From Streptomyces umbrinus (GTDB lineage Bacteria; Actinomycetota; Actinomycetes; Streptomycetales; Streptomycetaceae): DNA of 64,000 bases. The notes under the pieces are model-generated. The model was not told the origin of the DNA and searched no databases. It worked only from the letters and a program-made list of their open reading frames with translations. Below, piece by piece: positions 8,330-16,529 of this stretch. The stretch's first letter is position 1; each line of letters starts with the position of its first letter. Both the position numbers and the translations under genes were made by a program. The DNA is taken from contig NZ_JAUSZI010000002.1 of assembly GCF_030817415.1 (NCBI RefSeq), positions 496,001-560,000 of the forward strand, written 5' to 3'.

Positions 8330-8515
8330 ATGAACACACCACCAGACGGATTGCCGATCTACCGAGTCCTGACCGGCCCGGACGACGCCGCGTTCTGCCA
8401 ACGTGTGAGTGAGGCGATTGGCCTTGGCTATGAACTGCACAAAGGCCCGGCCATCACCTTCAATGGTGAGAACGTCATCATCGCCCAGGCTTTGGTCTGG
8501 CCGACGCTGTCGTAG
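8330..8515 (+). CDS. DUF1737-domain small protein
   Basis: A 61-residue protein made almost entirely of the DUF1737 domain: IYRVLTGPDDAAFCQRVSEA, then GLGYELHKGPAITFNGENVI and a closing VAQA-like IAQALVWP. The family is of unknown function, small and cytoplasmic, and found widely in bacteria. The ATG at 8330 gives the usual start just before the domain. Bases 8515-8522 and 8561-8568 are complementary and could form a loose stem after the stop. Confidence 0.8.
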   Translation: MNTPPDGLPIYRVLTGPDDAAFCQRVSEAIGLGYELHKGPAITFNGENVIIAQALVWPTLS

Positions 8516-9018
8516 CGGCCCTGGAGACAGCGGTGCCCGTGATCGGCCCATGACATGAGAAGGGCCGCCCGGGTGGGGTGAGTTGTGGGTAGCTCTCGTC
8601 GTTCCGATCTTGAGGGTTGCGCGTCGAACGGAAGTCTCGATCGGGTGGATGCCGCTGGCTGCTGGGCATGCAGGCAGGGCCTCTTGGTCGCTCGGGGTTG
8701 CGAAGCCGACCGAGATCCAGGAGGCCCAAATCCCTTGTTGAGGGCGTTCCCCTACGGACCGGTTGTTGCTGGGGAGCGTTCGAGTACCGGGATCGTGACG
8801 TCCAGCGGCTGCCCGACGGGCAGCGCCTCGCTTTAGACGGTGCGCACGGTCCCGGTGCCTGTAGCGCCGGCGGTCATTCCACGACAACGCCGTGAGGCCC
8901 CTCCCGGAGGAGAGCGCGGCCGAGATCGCGGCCCGAACGCTCACCCTTCCTGACGCTCAGAGCGTCGAGGATCTCACCGCGCTGCCGACCTCGTCGGGGA
9001 ACGCTGAGTTCGCGACAG
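8516..9018. other. decayed region; relic shared with 43141-43300
   Basis: No intact gene. Bases about 8711-8860 resemble 43139-43290: both contain a CCAGGAGGCCC-x-ATCCCT block, an AGGGCGTTCC block, and a coding-like stretch translating as RDRDVQRLPDGQRLALD here and PDRDTSWLPGGQRLALD there. At the second locus the frame runs on into an Hsp90-like ATPase motif. I take both as remnants of the same gene family. Confidence 0.45.
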
Positions 9019-9648
9019 TTACCGCTCCCGGACTGCGTAGGTCAGGTGAGTCACCCGCGGTGTCGGCTCCGCGCGGACCGGCTCCAGGGCCACGCGGCCC
9101 GCGTCCACGCCCTCGAACAGGCGGATTCCGGAGCCGATCAGCACGGGTGAGAGCGTGATCGAGAACTCGTCGATCAAGCCGGCGTTCACGTACTCCAGGA
9201 TCGTTGCGCCGCCGCCCGCGATGCGGACGTCCCGGTCGCGGGCACCCTCGCGGGCCTGGTCGAGTGCGATCTCGATGCCGTCGTTGACGAAGTGGAAGGT
9301 GGTCCCACCCGGCCGCTCCCAGGGGTCACGCTTCTCGTGCGTCACGACGAAGACCGGCGTGTGGAACGGTGCCTCCTCCGGCCACGCCTGTTCGCCGAGG
9401 TCGAACATGCGCTTGCCCATGACGCTCGCGCCGGTGCGCTCGAACGTCTCCCGCGCGATGTCGTTGTCGCGCCCTTCATCGCCGCCCTCGCCGAGCTTCA
9501 GGTTCTCCCGGATGAACCGCTGCGGGAATGCCCACTGCTGCAGTTCCATCCACTGCGCCATCCAGCGATCCGGGTCGTCCATGCGCTCCTCGGGCGCGAT
9601 GAACCCGTCCAGCGACATCGTCACGCTGAAGAACACCTTCCCGGCCAT
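9019..9648 (-). CDS. dihydrofolate-reductase-like (RibD C-terminal) protein
   Basis: A 209-residue protein of the RibD_C/DHFR superfamily. The start FFSVTMSLDGFIAPEE is the family hallmark, GASVMGKRMFDLGEQAWPEE forms the cofactor-binding region, and IAGGGATILEYVNAGLIDEF is the conserved C-terminal motif. Such proteins are probable NADPH-dependent reductases of unknown substrate; they are not true folate enzymes in most cases. It begins with ATG immediately after the TAG of the frameshifted SRPBCC gene, completing an ArsR-SRPBCC-reductase operon, a common arrangement in actinomycetes. Confidence 0.88.
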   Translation of the reverse strand: MAGKVFFSVTMSLDGFIAPEERMDDPDRWMAQWMELQQWAFPQRFIRENLKLGEGGDEGRDNDIARETFERTGASVMGKRMFDLGEQAWPEEAPFHTPVFVVTHEKRDPWERPGGTTFHFVNDGIEIALDQAREGARDRDVRIAGGGATILEYVNAGLIDEFSITLSPVLIGSGIRLFEGVDAGRVALEPVRAEPTPRVTHLTYAVRER

Positions 9649-10166
9649 CTAGCCCTCAACTCCCTTCCGAACGATCTCGGTGACGTAGGCAGCCAGGTTG
9701 CTCAGGGTCTGTCGGCCACCCTCGATCGCGTGGTACTTCTCGACCGCCTCGTCGCGCAGCTCCTTGGTGGGGAACACCGTGCGCATCTCGATCCGGGTCG
9801 CCGCTCCGTCGGGAGCGAAGGTGAGGACCGACTCGAAGGCGTCTCGAAGGCGTTCGGGTCGTCGCGGGACTCACCGTGCAATAGCTCGATCCGCTCCGGC
9901 GGGGCGATCCCGGTCCAGGAAATCCACTCCTGGTAGTCCGTCCCGTCCGGTCCGTGCATCACGAAGTCCCACTCCCCGCCGACACGGAACTCGAACGACC
10001 GCGTGGTGGTGGTGAACCCCTCCGGTCCCCACCATCGCGACAGGTGCCGGACTTCGGTGAACGCCTCGAACACCAGCTCCCGTGTGGCATTGATGACCCG
10101 GGAGATCACGATCTCGCGGTCGGCCGTCGCTGACTGCGCCGACGCGCCCCGTCCTGTCGCTGCCAT
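9649..10166 (-). pseudogene. SRPBCC/AHSA1-domain protein, frameshifted by an 11-bp tandem duplication
   Basis: The N-terminal two thirds are typical of AHSA1-like START-fold proteins: REIVISRVINATRELVFEAF, RWWGPEGFTTT and the GGEWDFVMHGPDG block. After DDPNAFE the frame goes astray. On the plus strand CTCGAAGGCGT is present twice in tandem (9832-9842, 9843-9853). Removing one copy restores FESVLTFAPDG and carries the frame to a TAG at 9651-9649, directly before the reductase ATG. The protein is therefore probably non-functional, though a sequencing artefact is possible. It starts three bases after the ArsR stop, so the three genes form one operon. Confidence 0.8.
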
Positions 10167-10169
10167 CGG

Positions 10170-10511
10170 TCACTCCTCCTGCGTTGCCTGCTTGAGGTCC
10201 TGCACGTACTCGTCCAGCCGGTCGAAGCTCTCGTTCCAGAACCGCTCGAACCCTCCGGTCCACTCGTGGACCGGTCGCAGCCCGCGGGCGTCCAGGCCAT
10301 ACAGGCGCTGCTTGCCTGCCTTGCGGTCCCGCACCAGCCCGACCTCCCGGAGCACCCGCAGGTGTTTGGACGCCCCCGGCTGGGTCATCCCCAGCTCCTG
10401 GGCCACCTCGGTCACCGGCCGCTCACCCGCCCGCAGCAGTACCAGGATCTCCCGGCGCTGCGGCTCGGCGATCGCGTTGAAGACGTCCGACGTCGTCGCT
10501 GCTCGTGCCAT
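10170..10511 (-). CDS. ArsR-family winged-helix repressor
   Basis: A 113-residue regulator: FNAIAEPQRREILVLLRAGE, then VTEVAQELGMTQPGASKHLR and VLREVGLVRDRKAGKQRLYG. This is the usual ArsR/SmtB fold of the subgroup that precedes SRPBCC genes (SdpR-like). It has no cysteine pair for metal sensing. The ATG at 10511 fits the usual family start. The longer frame from 10538 would place a palindrome (10523-10538) inside the coding region, so I prefer the shorter one. It likely represses its own operon. Confidence 0.9.
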   Translation of the reverse strand: MARAATTSDVFNAIAEPQRREILVLLRAGERPVTEVAQELGMTQPGASKHLRVLREVGLVRDRKAGKQRLYGLDARGLRPVHEWTGGFERFWNESFDRLDEYVQDLKQATQEE

Positions 10512-10522
10512 GGCGCCATCAT

Positions 10523-10538
10523 ATGCCGTTATCGGCAT
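10523..10538. promoter_or_regulatory. putative ArsR operator
   Basis: Perfect six-base arms ATGCCG and CGGCAT around TTAT, 12 bases upstream of the chosen ArsR start. Position and symmetry suit autorepression; this is not verified. Confidence 0.5.
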
Positions 10539-11017
10539 GCGTCAAACGGAGGAATCAGGTGGGTCTTGTCAGATGGCATGCCGTACTTGTGCCGACACTG
10601 CTGCACCACGTCCCAGCCCGTGCCGTCCTGGTCCTGCCGGGCGCCCGCGACGATGCCCACCAACTGGTGCGCGATGTGCCAGGCGAGGGGGCGGCGGACC
10701 TGCCGGGTACTCAACCGACACGGCATGGGCTCCTCCTCCCCTGCCTCACCCTCCGGTTCATCGTGAGCGGGCGTGTCGCAATCCGGCGCCAGTGCGGCCG
10801 TGTGGAGCGGCACGCAGGGGGCGTCCCAGGTGCTGAACAGCTCGTTGAGGTGGTCACGGAAGTCGTTCAGGCTCCTGTTGACCGGGCCGCACAGGACGAG
10901 GCTGTTGCTGGTCATGCCCTTGTGGCCGAACAGGTGGGCCGGGTCGTCGTTGACGGTGGCGAGCAGCGCGACGGCCTGGTGGACGATGTCGAGCACGACC
11001 CATTCGGCTTCGTACAC
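10529..11017 (-). CDS. hypothetical protein, possibly truncated
   Basis: A 162-codon frame begins at a GTG (11017) and ends 18 bases before the ArsR start. The product has a normal composition: a hydrophobic helix-like start (EWVVLDIVHQAVALLATVND), a Glu-rich linker (EPEGEAGEEEPMP) and a basic helix (STRQVRRPLAWHIAHQL). I recognise no family. Its 5' end lies exactly where an enolase-superfamily fragment begins on the other strand (11016). It may therefore be the 3' part of a longer gene cut by recombination. Confidence 0.4.
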   Translation of the reverse strand: MYEAEWVVLDIVHQAVALLATVNDDPAHLFGHKGMTSNSLVLCGPVNRSLNDFRDHLNELFSTWDAPCVPLHTAALAPDCDTPAHDEPEGEAGEEEPMPCRLSTRQVRRPLAWHIAHQLVGIVAGARQDQDGTGWDVVQQCRHKYGMPSDKTHLIPPFDACR

Positions 11018-11153
11018 CTACGGTGGGACTCAGGAGTCCCTCGTCGCGCGACTGGACCGGACCGTGGGCAACCCGACCGCGAAGGCCGCGATCGACATGG
11101 CACTGTGGGAAGTCCTCGGGTTGGCGCGGTACTTCAGGAACGGCACGACGTAA
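11016..11153 (+). pseudogene. enolase-superfamily (MLE/MR N-terminal domain) fragment
   Basis: Forty-five codons before a TAA encode TQESLVARLDRTVGNPTAKA followed by AIDMALWEVLG. The GNPTAKAAIDMALWDLLG pattern is characteristic of the N-terminal capping domain of muconate-lactonizing/mandelate-racemase enzymes. Neither a start region nor the catalytic barrel is present, so this is a relic. Confidence 0.55.
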
Positions 11154-11360
11154 ACCGCGGGCGGGGCGCAGCCGGACACCAGCCATCCGGTCGCCCGGGC
11201 TCAAGCGCCCCACCCGGCCGAGTGCGAAGGGCGGGCCGGCGGCTTCCCAGATGCAGCAGGCAACGGGAGCGGCGAGCCCACTGGTCTCGAAGGCCGGCGT
11301 CCGAGTCTTCTCAGAGTCAGCGGCATGCCGTGTCCCGTCTCAGGTCAAAGCCTGAGACCG

Positions 11361-12326
11361 TCAGCTCAATCCCAACGCACTCGACCTCTCCTCGCCCAGC
11401 AGCGCAGCCAGTTCGTCCGAGGTCGGCCCGGTCGCAGGACCCCGCCGTGTCACCGCCAAAGCGGCCGCCGCGTTGGCCCCGCGCGCCGCATCGTAGGCGG
11501 ATGCTCCGCGTCCCAGCAGTGCCAGGAACGCGCCGACATGTGCGTCGCCGGCCCCATTGCTGTCGACCGCGTCCACGGGAAACCCGGGGACGTGCACGAT
11601 GTCATGAGAGCCCGGTGCCGCCAGCCAGCATCCGTCCTTGTCAGCCCGTACGACGACCCCGGCCCCGCTCCGGAGACGCCGGCGCAGCACGTGCGCGGCT
11701 TCCCGCGGCTCGGCGATCCCCGTCATGAGCTGGGCCTCCCGTGCGTTGCAGCTCAACCAGTCGGTCCGGGCCAGGACCGGGTCCAGGACCTCGGCCAGGA
11801 TGTCCGCCACAAGCGGCGCGGGGTCCAGGCAGACTCGTACGTCTTCCGCGAGGCTTGCGACCGTGCGGGACAGCAGAGGGCCGTTCACCTGCATCACCAG
11901 GCTGTAGCCGGACACCTGCACCAGGTCGCCGCCGCGCACGGACGCGGCGATCGTCTCCGCCTCGTCGGATGTCATGCGTGCGTCGACCCCGAAGCTCGTG
12001 ACGAAGGTCCTCTCGCCTCCTCCGTCGACCAGAGCCACGCAGAATCCGGTGTCGCCGTCGGAGCGCTCCGGAAGTACCAACCCGATACCCTCCGCCGCGA
12101 GCGCGGCACGCACCAACTCCCCATAGGGGCCGGTGCCATGGAGCCCCGCGTACACGGCTTCGGCGCCCAGCCGACGGGCCGCGGTGAGTGTATTGAAGCC
12201 TCCACCCGCGTACATCTCGGTGCGGGTTCCGATGACATCGCCACCGCGCTCGGGCAGAGTGGGCACGTCGATGACCAGGTCGACGATGACGTTCCCCGCG
12301 AGGACGACGCGGTAGTCGTTGTTCAT
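11361..12326 (-). CDS. PfkB-family carbohydrate/nucleoside kinase
   Basis: A 321-residue ribokinase-fold kinase. The N-terminal GNVIVDLVIDVPTLPERGGD and the GGGFNTLTAARRLGA block give the substrate-binding lid. VDSNGAGDAHVGAFLALLG is the ATP/anion-hole signature with the catalytic Asp (GAGD). The usual DTTGAGD is replaced by DSNGAGD, a small variation. It is the last gene of a four-gene operon, overlapping the permease stop by four bases (ATGA). The expected reaction is phosphorylation of a sugar or nucleoside released from the imported compound. The exact substrate is unknown. Confidence 0.88.
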   Translation of the reverse strand: MNNDYRVVLAGNVIVDLVIDVPTLPERGGDVIGTRTEMYAGGGFNTLTAARRLGAEAVYAGLHGTGPYGELVRAALAAEGIGLVLPERSDGDTGFCVALVDGGGERTFVTSFGVDARMTSDEAETIAASVRGGDLVQVSGYSLVMQVNGPLLSRTVASLAEDVRVCLDPAPLVADILAEVLDPVLARTDWLSCNAREAQLMTGIAEPREAAHVLRRRLRSGAGVVVRADKDGCWLAAPGSHDIVHVPGFPVDAVDSNGAGDAHVGAFLALLGRGASAYDAARGANAAAALAVTRRGPATGPTSDELAALLGEERSSALGLS

Positions 12327-13795
12327 CGAGTGGCCTCCTCAAGCGTGGTGGAACCGGTGGCGGAGTCGGCGGTCACGGGTGGACGCCGTCCGAGCAGCGT
12401 GTAGGCCGCACCGGCTGTGACGATCGCGATGAGCCACCCCAGGCCGTTCGTACCGAGCCAGGAATCGGCCAATGGCCCGGCGAACCACACATCGTCCGCG
12501 CCGGTCGCGGCCTTGGTGAAGAGCAGCCCGGCTGCGATCGCGGCCAGCCACGCGAAGACGGCGGGCAGATGGAACCCGCCGGTGTACCAGTAGCGGCCGC
12601 CGCGTCCCTTGTCCATCAGACCGGCGGGGTCGTAGTGACGGCCTCGGAGCATGTCGACGGCGATGACACCGATCCAGGCGGAGATGGGCACGGCGAGCAG
12701 AGTCAGGAAGGTGCTGAACGGACCGTAGAAGTCGTCCGCAACGAGCATGAAGTAGATGCCACCGAGGAACATCAGGACGACATCCAGAACGACCGCCCAG
12801 GCACGCGGCACACGAATCCCGAGCGTGATCATCGTCAATCCGGCCGAGTAGGTGGAGAGGTGATTGGACATCAGCAGTCCGCCGAACGCCGCGATCAGAT
12901 ACGGAACCGCCATCCAGGACGGCAGCATCGCGTTGATCGCCGCGACCGGATCGGCGGAGGTGGCGAGCGTCGGATCACCGGCCGTGAGGAGTGAGCCCAG
13001 GGAGATCAGCAGCACGAGTGGAATACCGGCCCCGAACGCCGAGGCGCGCACGAGCCGCATGCCCGGGATCGCCCTCGGCAGGTAACGGGCGTAGTCCGCA
13101 CCGGCGTTGGCCCATCCGATGCCGGTGCCGGCCGCTATGAAGCCGATGCCTGCGATGACGCCGCTGACCGGGCCGGCCGGGATGTCGAGCACTTTCGACC
13201 AGTCGACGGTCGCCACGAGGAAGCCCATCACAGCGAGGTTCAGGACTCCGAAGACCACTGTCGCCCACTTGTTGATCCACATGATGGTGGCGTGGCCGAG
13301 CCCGCTGATCATCAGCGTGCAGGCGATGAAGACCAGCAGGCAGAGCAGTGTGAGGACGGTGCCCCGGCCGACCCCGAAGACCGTGTTGAGCAGGGCGAGC
13401 AGCGCGTACGCCGCCGTGGTCGTGGTGATCGTCTCCCAGCCGACCCGGCTCATCCAGGTCACCAGGGTCGGCCCGTGGTTGCCGCGCTGCCCGAACACCG
13501 CACGTGACAACGTCAGGGCCGGGGCCCCGCCCTTCTTGCCCGCAATGCTCAACGCTCCCACCAGCGCGAACGAGCCCACCGAACCGCCGACCGCGACGAG
13601 GACGGCCTGCCAGATGTTCAGGCCGCGGAAAGCGACGAGGGTCGCGCCGAGCGGCAGACCCAGGATCGAGATGTTGGCGGCGAACCACGTCCAGAACATC
13701 TGGCTCGCGTGACCGTGCCGCTCGCTGTCGGGGACCGGTTCGATCCCACGGGTCTCCACGGTGCCGACGCGGTCGTTCTTCGTTGAAGCAGCCAT
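12323..13795 (-). CDS. NCS1-family nucleobase/nucleoside permease
   Basis: A 490-residue membrane transporter of the nucleobase:cation symporter-1 family (cytosine/purine/allantoin group). About twelve transmembrane helices are evident, with the family's early motif (FAANISILGLPLGATLVAFR) and a TM3-like MSRVGWETITTTTAAYALLA segment. A GIGWANAGADYARYLPRAIP block resembles the conserved DYxRY signature of cytosine permeases. It is translated 51 bases after the ADP-ribosylglycohydrolase gene and is coupled to the downstream PfkB kinase. The combination suggests uptake of a nucleobase, nucleoside or related riboside. Confidence 0.9.
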   Translation of the reverse strand: MAASTKNDRVGTVETRGIEPVPDSERHGHASQMFWTWFAANISILGLPLGATLVAFRGLNIWQAVLVAVGGSVGSFALVGALSIAGKKGGAPALTLSRAVFGQRGNHGPTLVTWMSRVGWETITTTTAAYALLALLNTVFGVGRGTVLTLLCLLVFIACTLMISGLGHATIMWINKWATVVFGVLNLAVMGFLVATVDWSKVLDIPAGPVSGVIAGIGFIAAGTGIGWANAGADYARYLPRAIPGMRLVRASAFGAGIPLVLLISLGSLLTAGDPTLATSADPVAAINAMLPSWMAVPYLIAAFGGLLMSNHLSTYSAGLTMITLGIRVPRAWAVVLDVVLMFLGGIYFMLVADDFYGPFSTFLTLLAVPISAWIGVIAVDMLRGRHYDPAGLMDKGRGGRYWYTGGFHLPAVFAWLAAIAAGLLFTKAATGADDVWFAGPLADSWLGTNGLGWLIAIVTAGAAYTLLGRRPPVTADSATGSTTLEEATR

Positions 13796-13846
13796 CGCGG
13801 GACCTCCTTGCCTGTGCTCGGTACAGAGGGAAATGGGGGGAAGGGT

Positions 13847-14860
13847 TCAGCGCGTGCGGTAGGTGAGCAACTGCCGGGTCAGAGATTCCAGTTCGAGATC
13901 GTTGACCTCTTGCAGAGTGCGTACGGCTTCGCCGGGCAGGGCACTGAACCCCGCCACGGCCCCCGCGATCCCACCCGCGATGGCAGCGATGGTGTCGCTG
14001 TCACCACCGAGATTCGCGGCCAGCAGTGCGGAGCGCCACGGGTCGCCGTCGGTGAGCGCCAGTACCGCGAACGCGGCCGGGACCGACTCCTGGCTGGCGA
14101 CGCTGGTGCCGATGAGGGCATCGATCCGGTCGAGCGCCACTGCTGTGTCCAGGCCGGCCACCAGTTCGCGTGCCCAGGCGATACGCGCCGAGATGCTGGC
14201 GCCCGCGGTCCAGTGCCCGCGCCGGGCGCCGGCCGCCGACACCGTGATCGCGGCCTCGAAGACATCGTCGAGTGAACCACCGGCAATGCCTGTGGAGACG
14301 GCCGCGGCGACGGCCGACGCTCCCGCGATCCCGACGGTCGTGTCATGCGTGACCTGGCAGGACTCGACGACCCGGCCCAGGAAGCGTTCCGTGTCGCCGG
14401 TGTCGAACGCGATACCGACCGGCGCCACCCGCATCGCTGCGCCGTTCGTCGTGCCGTGCTTGCCCGCCTCCTTGAGGTCGACGCCACGTGTCACCGCGTC
14501 CAGCGCCGCTTTCGTCGACGGCCCGAGCAGGTCGAACGACCCCTTGGCCTTCATCTCCTTCTCCCAGGACAGGAGTTCCTCGGCGAATCGCCTGGGATCG
14601 ACATGCCCGTCGCCCTCGACCAGGAGCCGAGCCACGATCACCGCCTGGTCGGTGTCGTCCGTGACGGATCCGGCCGGCATTCCGGCGCTCACCGGGTTGT
14701 CGGACCGCGCGGGCTCGAAGCCGCTCAGCGTGCCGTAGACCCGCACGACATCGGCGCGGGACATGACCTGTGTCGGCATCCCGAGGGCGTCGCCCAGCGC
14801 GAGCCCGTAAAAGGCACCGAGGGCGCGGTCGAGCAGGGCGGGATCGGGTGTGGAGGTCAC
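13847..14860 (-). CDS. ADP-ribosylglycohydrolase-family protein
   Basis: A 337-residue protein of the DraG/ARH fold. The metal-binding motifs are in the expected order: GLALGDALGMPTQ near residue 20, GSVTDDTDQAVIVARLL around 65-80, and LGGDSDTIAAIAGGIAGA near the C-terminus. ARH enzymes hydrolyse N- or O-glycosidic bonds to ADP-ribose, using two Mg ions held by these Asp residues. Here no partner ADP-ribosyltransferase or nitrogenase regulator is present. The gene sits between a GntR regulator (four-base overlap) and a permease/kinase pair. I infer a catabolic glycosidase acting on a ribosylated small molecule. Confidence 0.9.
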   Translation of the reverse strand: MTSTPDPALLDRALGAFYGLALGDALGMPTQVMSRADVVRVYGTLSGFEPARSDNPVSAGMPAGSVTDDTDQAVIVARLLVEGDGHVDPRRFAEELLSWEKEMKAKGSFDLLGPSTKAALDAVTRGVDLKEAGKHGTTNGAAMRVAPVGIAFDTGDTERFLGRVVESCQVTHDTTVGIAGASAVAAAVSTGIAGGSLDDVFEAAITVSAAGARRGHWTAGASISARIAWARELVAGLDTAVALDRIDALIGTSVASQESVPAAFAVLALTDGDPWRSALLAANLGGDSDTIAAIAGGIAGAVAGFSALPGEAVRTLQEVNDLELESLTRQLLTYRTR

Positions 14861-15576
14861 AGCTGGGCTCCTCGGCCAGTCCGTACGTGCAGTTGGAACC
14901 GGGACGGATCGAGCAGGCTGGTGACCTTTTCGACGACGTCCCCGTCCGCGCCCCAGAACACCTGGGAGACGCGGAGGAAGGACTCGCCGGGCGAGCGGTG
15001 CAGGATCGCGGCCTCGTCCGTGTCGAGTCCGGCGACGGCGATGTGCGCCTCACCGGAGTCGGGGACGCGGCCCACCGCCGCGAGGGTGCGGCTCAGGGAG
15101 CCGTCGTCCAGTCCGCGCTCAGGCAGGTCGGCGAGGCTCCCGACAGCGGGCACGCGGCTGAACTCCAGCGAGACGCCGTGTCCGTCGACCAGCCGACGGA
15201 CACGGTCGAGGGCGATGAACTCAGTTGACCCCAGGCCCAGTTCGTCGGCGAGAGCATCGTCCCGTATCCGCTCGAAACGTAGGGTCTCGGTCGTCAGTTC
15301 GGTGCCCTGCGCGGCGAGTGCACGGGTCCAGCCGAGCTGTTGGTCGAGGGGAGCGCCGTCAAAGGTGACGATCGACCCGATGCCGGCATGCGTCTCGATG
15401 AGCCCTTGCTCGCCAAGCACACCGAGGGCCTGCCGTACCGTCGTCCGGCTCACCCCGAACCGCTCTCGCAGTGCGTGTTCGCCGGGGAGCTTGCTGCCGT
15501 CGGCATGCACGCCCGCACGGATCTCCTCCGCCAGCACATGAGCGACACGATGATGCTTGTAAACCTGTCCAGGCAT
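14857..15576 (-). CDS. GntR/HutC-family transcriptional regulator
   Basis: A 239-residue regulator. The N-terminal winged helix (VAHVLAEEIRAGVHADGSKL, then RFGVSRTTVRQALGVLGEQG) is followed by a UTRA ligand-binding domain of chorismate-lyase fold (EFIALDRVRRLVDGHGVSLE and later SFLRVSQVFWGADGD). It is the first gene of its operon and ends in an ATGA overlap with the ADP-ribosylglycohydrolase gene. HutC-type regulators usually repress their own operon until a pathway ligand binds. Two ACCTGTC direct repeats lie just upstream of its start. Confidence 0.9.
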   Translation of the reverse strand: MPGQVYKHHRVAHVLAEEIRAGVHADGSKLPGEHALRERFGVSRTTVRQALGVLGEQGLIETHAGIGSIVTFDGAPLDQQLGWTRALAAQGTELTTETLRFERIRDDALADELGLGSTEFIALDRVRRLVDGHGVSLEFSRVPAVGSLADLPERGLDDGSLSRTLAAVGRVPDSGEAHIAVAGLDTDEAAILHRSPGESFLRVSQVFWGADGDVVEKVTSLLDPSRFQLHVRTGRGAQL

Positions 15577-15603
15577 GTCTGGAACCTAGACTCCGACCTT
15601 CGG

Positions 15604-15620
15604 ACCTGTCTACACCTGTC
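15604..15620 (-). promoter_or_regulatory. ACCTGTC direct repeats upstream of the GntR operon
   Basis: Two copies of ACCTGTC (15604-15610 and 15614-15620) spaced by one helical turn lie 28 bases upstream of the GntR start. A third copy (15563-15569) falls in the first codons of the gene. They are candidate operator half-sites; only position and repetition support this. Confidence 0.35.
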
Positions 15621-15623
15621 CAA

Positions 15624-15908
15624 AAGATTGAGCCGGATCTCCCCACCATCCAGCGCGCCGTCGACCTCATCTGCGATCGCATCCGCCAGGCGGACCAGGA
15701 CCGCGCCGACCTCGGCGAACGGCTCCGCCGCAGATACCCCGACCCCGGCTTGCGCGCCTACCTCGACCCCCTCGACGACTGTTGCGCGGGCAACCTGCGC
15801 TGGTCCCTGGAGACCACCCTCTACAACGGAACCGGCAACGCCTGGAACGGAGCGCGCACCAGGCAGGCCACCTTCCACCACGACCGGACCGTCATCGTCC
15901 GTGAATGA
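15624..15908 (+). pseudogene. fragment of an unrecognised protein
   Basis: An open frame without a usable start reads IQRAVDLICDRIRQADQDRA, then YLDPLDDCCAGNLRWSLETT, and stops at 15908. Composition and codon use look like genuine Streptomyces coding sequence. The 5' end is missing or replaced by the GntR promoter region. No family is recognised. Confidence 0.35.
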
Positions 15909-16109
15909 CACGGCGCCAGCCCCCCAGAGGTGCTCAGCCATCGCTGCGGAGGATCAGTCAGCTGAGCATGCCGCCTGGCCAGACCGGCCAATTGGCAGGT
16001 TGTGGCCGCGTCTTCGTGACGCCCCAGTCAGACGACGTATTGCGTTGTCCGCTTCCGGCGTAGTCGTCACGCAGGCGCGGTCACAGCCAGCCCGCGCGCT
16101 CAGTCACAC

Positions 16110-16529
16110 TCAGTCGGATACGGGCATTGCTTCCCAGGCGCTCGCGCTGGAGCTTCCTTCCATCAGGACGGGCGTGTCGTAGCTGCGTCCGAGGTACAGG
16201 ACCTTGGTGGTGCCGTCCCGCAGTTTCATCCGGTAGGTGATCCGCTTCGTGCCGGGGTTCCACCACCGCCACACCGCCGTCGGAGCATTCGCAATGCAGT
16301 TCACGAAGCTCAGCGGGCCGGGCAAGCTGAACTTGGCGTTGGCGCTGTCCACACAGTCCAGGAGCCGGCTCTGCGTACCGCGAGCGAACACGGAGATCGA
16401 CGCATCCGGTTCAGCCTCACCATCATTGCCTTCCCAAGAACGCCGCCGCCCCGACTCACGCTCAGCCCCGCCGCCTGGTCGTCGTTCGTGGCGCCCCTGT
16501 CGACGGCCCAGTAGAACGGGGCTGGTCAC
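16110..16529 (-). CDS. hypothetical protein
   Basis: A 139-codon frame overlapping by four bases the end of the large eCIS-cargo-like gene upstream (ATGA at 16529). The N-terminal 45 residues are Arg/Gly-rich and look non-coding. The later part (FVNCIANAPTAVWRWWNPGT, then ITYRMKLRDGTTKVLYLGRS) looks like a compact beta domain. I recognise no family. The overlap with its neighbour hints at coupled expression, perhaps as an immunity or accessory protein, but this is speculative. Confidence 0.4.
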   Translation of the reverse strand: MTSPVLLGRRQGRHERRPGGGAERESGRRRSWEGNDGEAEPDASISVFARGTQSRLLDCVDSANAKFSLPGPLSFVNCIANAPTAVWRWWNPGTKRITYRMKLRDGTTKVLYLGRSYDTPVLMEGSSSASAWEAMPVSD

